A DNA stretch of 64,000 nt from Nephromyces sp. MM_2019 (Eukaryota > Apicomplexa > Aconoidasida > Nephromycida): contig JADHZB010001663.1 of the NCBI GenBank assembly GCA_015657535.1, forward strand, positions 30,091 to 94,090. Direction: 5' to 3'. Made by a program: the position numbers and the translations under genes. Positions 54,001 through 63,941 of the stretch are shown in pieces. Numbering within the stretch: the stretch's first letter is position 1; each line of letters starts with the position of its first letter. Under the pieces are notes generated by a model that saw nothing but the letters and a program-made list of their open reading frames with translations, made no database searches and was not told the origin of the DNA.

Positions 54001-57000
54001 AGATATACTGGGATGCGATAACACACATACATACACACACACACACATACTTGAGTAAGCTTTTGTATAACAACTAGAAAGATGAAATGATGACAGAAAA
54101 AGTTTACCAGGGAAAGATCGCCTTTATTGCTACTTTGGTAAAATCAGCGGAGATCTTCTCTTCTTGCGCAGCAACTTCTTCACGAGGGAAGGAAGAAGAG
54201 GGAGAAGAAGAGGGAGAAGAAGAGGGAGAAGAAGAGGGAGCAGAAGAGGGAGAAGAAGAGGGAGAAGAAGAGGGAGAAGAAGAGGGAGCAGAAGAGGGAG
54301 AAGAAAAGGGAGAAGAAGAGGGAGAAGAAGAGGGAGAAGAAGAGGGAGAAGAAGAGGGAGAAGAAGAGGGAGAAGAAGAGGGAGAAGAACATGAAAAAGT
54401 GCTGAAGATAACGTTGAAGCTCTCATCCGTTATGATTCCGCAGCTGCGAATAGATAGCATCCACGCACAACAAAAGGAAAAAAACGTCTGAATTAGTTGA
54501 TATAACGAGAGAGAAGGCTACTTGCCTTCAGTTTGTGCACACACACTCACCAGCTTAGCGGTAGATAAACAATACATGCACACATACAAACTCTTAAGCA
54601 AGCATATCTACGCGGTACAAACAAGTTTACACACATGATTATGCACACATCAGAAAGGAAAACATGAAGAACATCCCAACACACTCCCAAAAGAAAACAC
54701 ACAGGCAAAACAAATACACAAACATACAAACAAAACAATAAAAACACCCAGGAAACAATGGCATATACACAGACACACAGGCAAAATTAGTAGCGTGCAC
54801 ACACACGCTTGTAAAATCAACGCACACACACTCACCGACATAAAAGCAATAGTGTACACAAGCTCAAAATCCCAACAGTTTGCACTCACAAGAAGAGTGC
54901 ACAGCTAAGCAAAAATAACTCGCGCACACACATGTATACACACAAGCAAGCATACGCTTCGAAAACTCTTCAGTGCAGACAGCAGTAGAAACGACTATTC
55001 TTCTTTACAAGGAAAGAACAGTAGTGTACGTACACTGCAGGGATAAAGAGGTGTTTTTCTCCGGCCAAAACTTCAAAAGAAACACCTAAAAAAAAGGCAA
55101 GCATATAAAAGTGTGTGTCTTTGGTTTTGTGTGTGTGTATGCATGTGGCTTTCACGAGTATATATGAGGGTGTTAAATTCTCGGCTTACCTGATGAGTTA
55201 AGAAAAAATTTCGCCCGGCAGCGATGGTAATACATCAAACCGTAGAATCCATTGAAATCATTTATTTGGGAATTCAAAGAGTAGAACATCTAAGAAAAAA
55301 ACAAATGGAAGCCTGTATGTGTTTGTGTGCAGGTGTGTGTGTGGGAGCGTAGGTGTGTGTGTTGTGGTAGTTCAACCCAGGGGAGCATCTAGAATTACCT
55401 CTAAAGTGGAAATTATCATAAGCTTGCTTTCCTTCAAATAAATGTGTGTGAGTAGTTTTTCACCGGGAAAGCTACTTAGGCACATAAAAAGTTCACGCAC
55501 AGTATGAATCACACAGTTACACACATCAAAACACAGCAAAACATACACCAGTACACACATTTATACATATCAATGCACACACCAACACACACGAACACAC
55601 CAACACACATGAACACACCAACACACACGAACACACCAACACACATGAACACACCAACATGCAAACAGGAAAAATACACAACCCCACCCATAGAGGCATA
55701 TAAGCTTGTAGAAACTCACACACACACACACACCATTATAATCAAGGAATGAAAATACCAAGTTTTCCTCACATTTGAAATTCCATTCCTTCTTGTTCTA
55801 TTCACAGACGAAGGCATTTCACCACACAAAAATGAAGATGAAAAGGGAGAATCCTGAAAATTCACGATATCTATACTTAGACCATCCAGCGGATCTACTG
55901 CAAAAGGAAAGATTCCGCATTCCTGTGTGTGAAAAAGAAAAAGAAGAGGAGTCAAAAGAAAAAGAAGATGAGTCAGAAGAAGAGGAAGAGGAGTCAGAAG
56001 AAGAGGAAGAGGAAGAAGAAGAGGGAGAAAAAGAGGAAGAAGAGGAAGAAGGAAAAGAAGCAGAGGAAGCACAAGAGCAACTAGAAGAAGAGGAAAAATC
56101 AAAATTAACAGCAAAAAAAATCAAAAAATCACCTTTTGAAGGAAATATCTGCCAAAGAAAATACTCAATTTCTCTTCCAATATTGAAGATCGCATCATCG
56201 GAAGCTCTAAAAGACGGAATCCCCAACTGTTATGAGGATGCAAGCAACTTTTTTCTGCATCTTCTTCTAAATGCCTCAAGAACTTTAGCATCTTCACAAT
56301 AGGCTGAAGAAGGGGGGATGTGGAGGGGTGTGGTGTGTGGTATACGGCGTTTAGTATGTGGTTTCTGGTATGTGGTGTGTGCGTTGTTTCCACTTAAGCA
56401 TCATATCATTCAGTGAAGAGCTCTATCTATATGAATATTGTATGACCAAAGAGCACATTAAAATAGGAAGCTGCACACATAAGTCATATAATGAAAACCG
56501 CAAACACACACACCTGAAACCTCAAATCTCTCTCTAAATCTTCTTCAAGCATCAAACTTCTCCCTTTAAAAGAAGATTCCATCGCTCCATCATCAGCAGC
56601 CTTCAGTACATCCTCCACGCTGTCTGATTGAGAAGAGAAGCTCAAGAACTACAGCAGTCTCTTAGGTAATGTCTAATATAGAAATAGCACACAGCGACGT
56701 ATATAAGCCACATTGAAATCTGGTAGAGATAGCAACATAAAAGCACACACAAGCAATGGCACACACAAGCAATAGCACACATAAAAATACGCATTTATAC
56801 ACGACACAAACACAGGGAATATGAACACACAGAATCACATGAAAATTCGTATTTAATGGTGCATATATGCATTCAAACACACACACATACCCGTGTATTC
56901 AAGCGCGCAGATACACGTATGTTGAAAAAAAAAACGCACACACATTCATCAGCACAAAAATACATGAATCAACCTACAAACAGATGCACTCGGACACCCA

Positions 57001-60000
57001 TATAGATGTGAAAAAAACACACACAGACATGCATCCACACACATACGCACATGCATTTAAGCGCATGAACATGCACACAAACACACACATACAAAAGCTT
57101 GCCGGAATCGCTCATAAATGCATCTAATACACACAGGAACAAAATTTAGCATAGATTTTCGCACACAGACAAAAAGCAAACATACACACACGCTAATGAT
57201 ACCGCATCAGTTGACAACTTAAGGCTTACTTGAAGAGAAGTAGATGAGGGAGTTGATAAGCCTTCTTCCATTAAGAATAGAGTTCAATACATTCAGAGAT
57301 ATCTTCTTCAGGGCTAAAATGCTGAAATCATCGAATGAAGATGCAGGGCTTTCAAGAGTTTTTAGCCGCTTCTCTGCTTTTATATCAAAAGAAGAGGAAG
57401 GGATTCCGTAAGGGGGGAAAAGACGCGGAAAAGAGGCTTTCCAAGCATCTTCTACAAGAGAAAAATATGGGAGGGAGGGGCGCGTGTGTGAAGGCACACA
57501 CAAGTATAACATAGAGCGATCAAAAATAGAGTACCGTGAAGAACTAGAAGAGGGGGGCTTGTAAGTGAAATTCACATACACGCTACCGCAGTGTGTGTGC
57601 TGTGAGTTAAAGAGACAGAAACACACACATATTTGTATCGAGGGCATCAAGCAATTACACTCACCGCGATTTAAGATAACTACAAACACCCACAAGAATA
57701 GACACTATCAAGGAATCATGCTTGCCGTGACTTGAAGTTAACATACATACACATACCAAAGTTGAAAGTCTTTTCATTCAAATTATAGTAGACATTGGAG
57801 GATTCCTTCGTCGAATCTCCAGAAGAGTCAGATGCTGAAACCTCCCTCCTCTTCCACTTCTCCACCTTCGGCGAAAGCTTCTTTGTCTTCATTGAAGAGG
57901 GGAGAAAATCGCCTGCTTGCCAGCCGAAACAGCTGATAATACGTAGCAAACTTTGCCTGGGCAAAAACCCTAAAAACAGGGTTTCTATCCATAAGAAGTA
58001 TCTTTGATGTTCCACTAAGAAATGCTCTTCTTCCATGAAAAAAATGGGAGATTTTCCATGCAACCTACAACCCACTTCATCTTCAAGAGGAGTGTACGTA
58101 AACTGAGGAAACAGCAGCTCAGAAGCAGAAGAAGAAGCTGTATCGTTCTCATTTAGAGCGTGTGTGTGTGAAGCTTTGGAAGAAAAGTGGGGGAGGTTTC
58201 TGTTGGCAAAATCGTTGACCTCATAAGAGAGGGAGGTTGGGGAAGAGGGGGGAATTTGGGAAGAAGGGGGGTTTGGAGAAGAGGCAGAAATCGATGAGGA
58301 GGAAGAAGAAAAGCCTAATGATTCACTAGGAATAACCAACTCAGTCACATCAGCTGCTCTGCTAGGGGAAAAATCAACATCTTCAAGCCCTGCATATTCA
58401 ATGTAAGTCAAAGCAGAGAAGAAGCGTAACACACAAAGAAAAGCCTCCCACAGCAGTCTTAGAGATGTAGCGATAAAGATGCTGCAGCTCGAAGATGTTA
58501 TAGCCGATGAAAACGACATACTGAAGCTTTGGAAGTCATTATTCCCTCCAGTATCTCCCATACACATGGAGGGGGGTGGAACATAGGATGCCTGCGCCGG
58601 AGACACACATCCAAGCGGCTCATGATCGAGGATAGTGAGCATATCCCTTAATTCAGCATTATAATCGTCGAAACCCCCCATCTCCCCTTCTCGTGTTACA
58701 CCCCCATTTTGACCCTCCAACGAATTGCCGAAACCTCCGCCCACCCCTTCCCTAGCCCAACCCCCCCCAGCCTCAAATAAACTATCCACACCTACCCTCA
58801 ACCCTTCGCTAACCCGATCCCTCCCCCCACCCTCCAGCAAACCAGCCACACCCAAGCCTACCCTTTCTCTTACCCGACCCCCCCTTCCACCCTCAAAAAA
58901 ATCACCCACACCCCCCCCCGCTTCCCAATGAGAGTGATCTAAACGAAGCAGATTCTTTGCGCGTTCATCGTAAGGGGTGTGAAGATTAGGAAGGCTGGAG
59001 GGTTGAAGATGAGGCTCGTGTGATGAGCAAGAAGAAATTTTGTGGTTATCTACCCTCAGGGGGGGTGGAGGGGGGGTGAGGTAGGGGTACCGGGGTGGAG
59101 AAGGTTCCTCATCAAGGACGGAAGATTGAACCAAACCATGCGTCTTTGGTGGATAAGTGATGGGTGCTATTTCAAAAGGCTTTGCCTTGATATGCTTCAA
59201 AAGCTTAGAACGCTCATAGAAGGGGTTGCATCCGCAAGGCTCAAGCTGAGCAGCAATGATAGGGCCTCCATAGTCGATTAGCTGCCCTTGTATTAACCCT
59301 ATCAAAGTGCGAAACCACTCGCTTACTGTGTGTGTGTAAGCTTCATTGGAGGTATCCCTCATCTGTTATATAGGGGAGTATTTTTTGGGGGGGTTTGAAG
59401 AGCTTTGTGTGTATGCGTATGTGTGTGTCATTACTAGAAGTTTGAAAAAGCAGCAGAGTTTCATTCTGTGCTCTAGAAGCTTCAATAGAGTATGATAACT
59501 ACTACTTTCCCGGCCAAAAGCCTTAAGAAGTCAAGGATACTACTGCTACTCTTGAGCTTCTTCACAACACACAATATTCAAGAGAGAAATTAGCTAGGCA
59601 ACACACAACTGCGAGGAAACACTGCGCCCTGAAGACAATTGTCTTTAGGTCCAAAACCCCCATGTACCTCCATCCCCACCTCCTCCACCAACCCCCCTCT
59701 CAGCCCCTCAACGAAACTCATCACCCCCATGCCCCCCCCACCTACCCCACACGCACACTTACCCTAAGACCTTCAACCAGCCAAAGCCAATCAGGCATCC
59801 CTATCAAGCCTTTATCACTACATATTGAAGGACCTACGTGTGCGACTCCATAAAGCCCCTCCTCTTTGAGTAGCTCACAGAAGCTTATCAGTTTTTTAAG
59901 GCTTTTGAAGTCGATTAAACCAGGCAGCCTCTCAAGCTCTGCCCAGTAGATGGGGAAGTTAACTGAGCGAATCTCATCTTCTTTAAGCATCTGGAAGAGC

Positions 60001-61734
60001 CTTCTCCACCTTGAGGAATCTGACACGCACACACACACGGCTAAAATCTTGTAGGATTAAGCGGAAATTTTTATGTGTGGCAGGTCGTCAAAAGGAAGAA
60101 AAAGGGATGAGAAAGGGGGGGCACACATGCACACTGAGGGACAGATGAGTGGTACCCGGGCAGAGGAATAGCAGATAAGAGGAATAGCACACACAGAAGC
60201 ACACACGCACAGAAGCATATACGAGAAACAACAGACGATGAATAGCAGACGCTAGAAATAAAACGCACAGAAGTGCGCACACACAAAATAACACAAAAAA
60301 AAATAAGACACACACGAAAGCACAGAAACACAAAATAACATACACGAAAGCCAATAAAGACGCACAAAAGCACGCGCACACACAAGCATACAGAGAGGCG
60401 CCTACACAAGTATATGGAGGAATGACGATGCCATCAGAGCTAGCACACTGTACATTCAGACGAGAATCAATAAAGCTGTATATACACTCAGAGGTAAGGA
60501 TTGACGCACTCGCGCTCATATGAAAGCATCATGTTATGTTCCTTAAATTTAGGGGCTAATCAAGTTTTACTTGTAAGTTGAACCATTGAAGTAATCGCAA
60601 TAGCTGAAGCAAAAACTAAGTATTAAAGGCAAGCATCTGGGTGGGTATGGATGTGTATGTGCTATGGCGTGTGTGTGTGGGTATGCGTGGGTATATGTGG
60701 ATGTGTGTGTGTTAGAGTTTGTGTGCCTATGGGTATGCGTGGGTATGTGTGGATGTGTGTTGGTGTGTTTGGCTGTGTGTGGGTTTATCAGCAAACATCT
60801 ATGTGCGTATGCCTAAATACATATGAGTGTGTGGGGGTGTGAAAAAGTGCGTGTGCAAGGCTTTGTAAGCTTATATCTATGCAGGCCCCTGTGTGCGTAA
60901 GCGCACACATGCTGGCAGCCTTCCAGCTTCGCTTACCGACATTCCAAAAATCTATTGATGCCGATAAGAGAAGCGATGAATCTTCATGAGCTCCACCTAA
61001 AGGCAAAGGCAGCTATAGTAGAAAGTGGACTAACACACACAGGAACATGTACACAAACAGGCAGACTCGCAAAAAGACAGATACATAGATAAGCACACAC
61101 ACAGATACGCAGACACATAGCCGAAGCCACAACGGCGCTTAAAAATACCTGCCTTAAAGTGCTGCAGTGTACTTGTAAGAAAGTTATAAGTATTCGCCTG
61201 AACTATTCAAAGCTGTCAAAACACACACCCTCAAACATCACAGCACACACATAAAACAGCATTACAGCGCAAGCAAACACGAAAACACGCACACAAATAC
61301 AACACACATCCAGGCACCACGATACACAAATAAGCACCACAACACACGAACACAACAACACCCAAGCATCACAACGCAAGCACCACAACACACACAAATA
61401 CCATAACACACACACAGCACTAACCATTGCTTCTGTTTATATTCCATTCTTCATTCCTTGCATGGTGAGCTGCTTCATTTAGCAAATCACTCTCACTTGT
61501 ATTCTCAAGCTTATACAATGCATGTGAGATGCTGTGTGCTGTATTCTCGAGTGTACATACACTAGAAATAAGAAAAAAAAACACACACAGTGTGTGTAGC
61601 GATTTACTAGCATTGTGTGTGACTAGGTAGGGCATCATAGAGATTAAAAGAGATGCTGTATGCCTCAGAGGTATGAGGAAGGGAAGCAGATAACACACAT
61701 AAGCAAGAAGCTGTTCTTTGGCGTGAATCATCAT
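45069..61734 (-). CDS. Giant GH35 beta-galactosidase-like protein, probably catalytically inactive
   Basis: Glycoside hydrolase family 35 relative. Exons: 61734-61425, 61202-61149, 60996-60937, 60019-59763, 59362-57757, 57451-57230, 56623-56514, 56303-56133, 55922-55773, 55431-55399, 55289-55190, 55085-55034, 54443-54108, 53702-53450, 52895-52693, 52057-48633, 47693-47474, 47225-46984, 46727-46646, 45725-45577, 45169-45069. All phases agree; sum 2,712 codons, against about 650-850 in the family. The N-terminus has hydrophobic stretches (signal peptide or anchor). Barrel landmarks are SASIDFWNVDSSRWRRLFQML, YGVAHVGPSICSDK, GMPDWLW and YGGPIIAAQLEPCGC. The jelly-roll is GFYGLMYYHR and GVSFEVLAGEKHLFIPAV. 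The C-terminal motif is YQRWIKLPNRW|IKSGSNEVLLLIE. The acid/base Glu of ENEYG is Cys here. Weakest parts are the start codon, the exon ends at 55034 and 55399-55431, and the true 3' end, because the last exon listed ends in a donor. Confidence 0.75.
47581..47592. other. Palindrome GTGTACGTACAC, copy 1 of 3
   Basis: A perfect 12-base palindrome in the coding sequence of the GH35-like gene (codes VYVH). Identical copies lie at 55024-55035 and 62414-62425. One-base variants are at 44192-44203, 58092-58103 and 61551-61562. Confidence 0.6.
48633..52057 (-). other. Single 3.4-kb exon of the GH35-like gene, mostly family-unrelated insertion
   Basis: Open for 1,141 codons between a CCCCTCAG acceptor (upstream exon supplies the first two bases of a Trp codon) and a donor at 48632. 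The exon begins YSLNVDSLDFNALKDIRAF. It carries an acidic/Ser block, a Lys/Arg-rich patch (SRKKNDRLKAKKNLKERR), Asp/Glu tracts, an unusual QYALPLLLQLRRYCLLLYS hydrophobic stretch, and an 80-residue Ser/Pro/Phe run (about 49290-49050). It ends with a compact, globular-looking segment (KLPKSLLAYKKLSFLLLGKL to LPLEKFWIHTAAQPL). The last segment is probably where the GH35 jelly-roll fold resumes. On the plus strand a 334-codon frame (51161-52165) mirrors the acidic part and is a shadow. Confidence 0.7.
54189..54389. repeat. 12-bp array GGAGAAGAAGAG, about 16 copies
   Basis: Near-perfect tandem array with three units carrying GCA for GAA and one carrying AAA. On the minus strand it reads Ser/Pro repeats (SSPS) in frame with the GH35 exon 54443-54108. 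It could alternatively be a pyrimidine-rich intron removed with the donor and acceptor near its edges. On the plus strand it is an uninterrupted Glu/Gly frame, which I regard as a shadow. Confidence 0.9.
55024..55035. other. Palindrome GTGTACGTACAC, copy 2 of 3
   Basis: Overlaps the inferred donor (GT|GTACGT) of GH35 exon 55085-55034. Same 12-mer as at 47581. Confidence 0.6.
55581..55658. repeat. 18-bp CA-rich minisatellite, four copies alternating two variants
   Basis: The unit ACCAACACACACGAACAC alternates with a copy carrying CATG for CACG, so the higher-order unit is 36 bp, repeated twice. Lies within an intron of the GH35-like gene. Confidence 0.85.
55923..56132 (-). other. Strongly polypyrimidine intron of the GH35-like gene
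   Basis: The donor AAG|GTGATT at 56132 and the acceptor CACACACAG at 55923 bound 210 bases. Except for its first 40 bases the intron is almost purely C/T in the sense direction. Removing it links two phase-0 exons (FFGRYFLQK to ECGIFPFAVDP). The opposite strand reads as a 175-codon Glu-rich frame that has no independent support. Confidence 0.65.
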
Positions 61735-63360
61735 CGCCCTAGTAGTCTACTCTGCATCCAGCAATCTGAGGATTTAGAGGGAGAAAGAAACTGCAGGTAG
61801 AAGAGGGAATCTTCCACACACATGATGAAGATTCACTAAGGAAAGTATTTAGCAAGGCTTAACATGGCTGTGTGGATAAATTCGTGATGATCGCGAGAGC
61901 ATGAGGAGGGAGTAGCCTGCACTCTCAGCGATATCGTCTTTAAAGCATGCACTTTGGAGCACAAAAGTGTGTGCCGCTGTGTGTGTGTAAGTTAGAGGGA
62001 GTGGGTACGTGGGGGGAGTGTGTGTGTGCAAGCTGCACTGGGAGTGTATGGGTAGAAGCGTGTATGTGTGTGCGTGTGTGTGAGTTTTTATAATTTCTGT
62101 AGCTGGTGCAAGTATAAGCATATACTCATACTGAAGAGTCTCTAATGATGTAAGCAAGCGATATACCTTATTTTACTGTGTGCGAAGCTACATCAGCATA
62201 ATTACCTAAAACACCTGTATTTACAAGTTTATTTATGAATAATTTTCCCAAAAATAAAGATAACACCTCTTCTCACATTTAAAAATGAATTTGCTCATCC
62301 TCAGCGAAGATGTAAATGCACCGCAAAGGAGGATGAATTCTTTGCTTTTTCATGGAAAATAATTGACGGATATCAAGCAAAAACGCTTGAACTCATTGAA
62401 GATGAAGGAGTGAGTGTACGTACACCCACCGCCTCTTCAATTCCGCTAAAATCTAGCAAAGTACAGTATATGCTATTCTTCATTGAGGGATCCCCTTTGG
62501 GAGATGTTCATTTACTACGTTTTCGTCCATTAAATAGGCGGGAAACACACGCATAGGGGGTGTAGTAGTCGGAACAAACACACAGAGGGTGTAGCAGTGG
62601 GAACAGACATACACACAGAGATACTCCTGCATCCAGAGGGATGCAGACGCACACACAGCTACAGCTTGAAGCACACACACAGAGGTACGGCTTCAAACAT
62701 TCACATAGATACAGATGCCCACATACAGATTCAGTTGCAAACACATATACATATAGAAACTACTAGGTAGGTGAAGATGACCAGAATAGCAAGATGGAAG
62801 TGTATGCACGTACAAGAAGTAGGCAATGTGTGGATACTGCAGAGTCACATCAGAATTCCGTGGAGTAATTGCAAAAGGGAGAATACGTGTGTATAGAGGT
62901 GTGACTGTTCGATGTGTGCGTGTGCGATTGTCTGGCATGCGTGTGTGTGCTATTGTCAGCTGTGCGTGTGATCGTTGAATGCGTAACCCTTTCTGTCGCT
63001 CGCCGGGGAGTTTGCTTGGCTGGGTGAGTTACTACGTTATTAGTGGACCGTATCGCGGTATCTCAACGCCGCGGCCTGGTCTTTCATGAGTTAGGATCGT
63101 TGTGGGTTCATGTGTAGCATACATTAGGTTTTGGTTTGTATGTGTGAAGCCAAACAGCTGTTAGGAACATCAATAGCCCCCGTGGACTAGATGGGCAAAC
63201 GCCGCGTTCATGCAAAAGTTCGTGATTCACAGTGGTGTGTCCATGAAAGCGGAACTTGACTTTTTTGTGTGCATAAAAAAGGACAACATAGAAACTCTCT
63301 TAAATCAACGATTGAAGGTAAAGCGCGGTGGCTTTTGCTTGAAACGGTGTGTTTATGCAG
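61735..63360. other. Upstream region of the GH35-like gene, TG-rich, no supported gene
   Basis: TG-rich tracts at 61970-62090 and 62880-62970 and CA-rich tracts at 62570-62760. Short minus-strand frames at 62157-61849 and 62744-62480 are mostly repeat translation. A first non-coding or short coding exon of the GH35-like gene could lie here: a pyrimidine tract with a CTAG acceptor at about 61560 precedes TGTATGTACAC, so the real first exon may be further upstream than 61734. Confidence 0.4.
62414..62425. other. Palindrome GTGTACGTACAC, copy 3 of 3
   Basis: Lies about 700 bases upstream of the inferred start of the GH35-like gene, a plausible position for a regulatory site. Confidence 0.6.
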
Positions 63361-63400
63361 TAATTATGCTATAACTGTGATGCCTCAGCCTATCGAGGCC

Positions 63401-63941
63401 CGTTAACAGAGGCAGTCAGGGGTGTGCCTAGGCTAGAGTGCCTTAGCACACACTGACTGTGTTAACGAGGCTAGGTGTGTAGTCGCAGACTTAGGTGTGG
63501 CTACCTAGTCGCTACACACTAGGCTAGGCTGCCGGCTGTTGACACACAGCAGCAGGCCTATGCCTAACCTTAGCAGAGTATGCTGTGTGTTAGTCTAAGC
63601 ACTAGGCCTGGACAACCTAGCTGCCTAGCCTACAGTTACTCTAGAGGCTAAGAGCTGACACTAGGCGATACTAGACATTAGCGCTAGTCCTAGTGAGTGT
63701 CTGTGTGTGTGGGATGGTGTGTTAGCCTCTCAACTACTATAGTGCAGTCACCCCCATTATACTAGTTGATAGCTAACACACACAGGGGCTAGGGCCTACT
63801 GTTGGACCTATAGATACTTGTCGTGCCCCGGGGTGGCACATAGCTATCCTCGAGGACGACTACCCCAAGATTGAGGCGGGTGACACATGGTCTACCTCGG
63901 ACCATGTGCTAGCGGTCACCTTTCGTAAGAGTACGAAAGGT
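63401..63941. ncRNA. Run of consecutive stem-loops, possible structured RNA or folded repeat
   Basis: At least eight perfect or near-perfect inverted repeats follow each other. 63401-63467 pairs CGTTAACA, CAGTCAG and GTGTGC with their complements. 63475-63519 pairs GTGTGTAG with CTACACAC, with an inner TAGGT/ACCTA stem. 63657-63701 pairs GACACTAGG with a bulged complement. 63718-63780 has arms of about 22 bases. Then come 63823-63839, 63847-63856 (TCCTCGAGGA), 63884-63908 (9-bp stem CACATGGTC) and 63918-63941 (10-bp stem ACCTTTCGTA, loop AGAG). CTAG occurs about 14 times between 63427 and 63700. Strand unknown. I do not recognise it as rRNA, snRNA or RNase P RNA. It may extend beyond the window. 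Confidence 0.45.

Noticed and set aside
54087..54491. Plus-strand Glu/Gly repeat frame
   Set aside because: Opposite strand of the 12-bp array lying within a minus-strand exon; low-complexity translation only.
55929..56226. Ser-rich minus-strand frame as coding continuation of the GH35-like exon
   Set aside because: The alternative frame ending AAG|GTGATT keeps phase 0 with both neighbours and leads to a good acceptor after a pyrimidine tract; the Ser run is that tract.
55775..56302. Plus-strand 175-codon Glu-rich frame
   Set aside because: Purine-rich strand of a polypyrimidine intron with flanking GH35 exons on the minus strand; no independent start or family.
3500..62000. CRISPR-like arrays from regularly spaced repeats
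   Set aside because: The tandem repeats have no unique spacers of constant length, and the genome is clearly eukaryotic.
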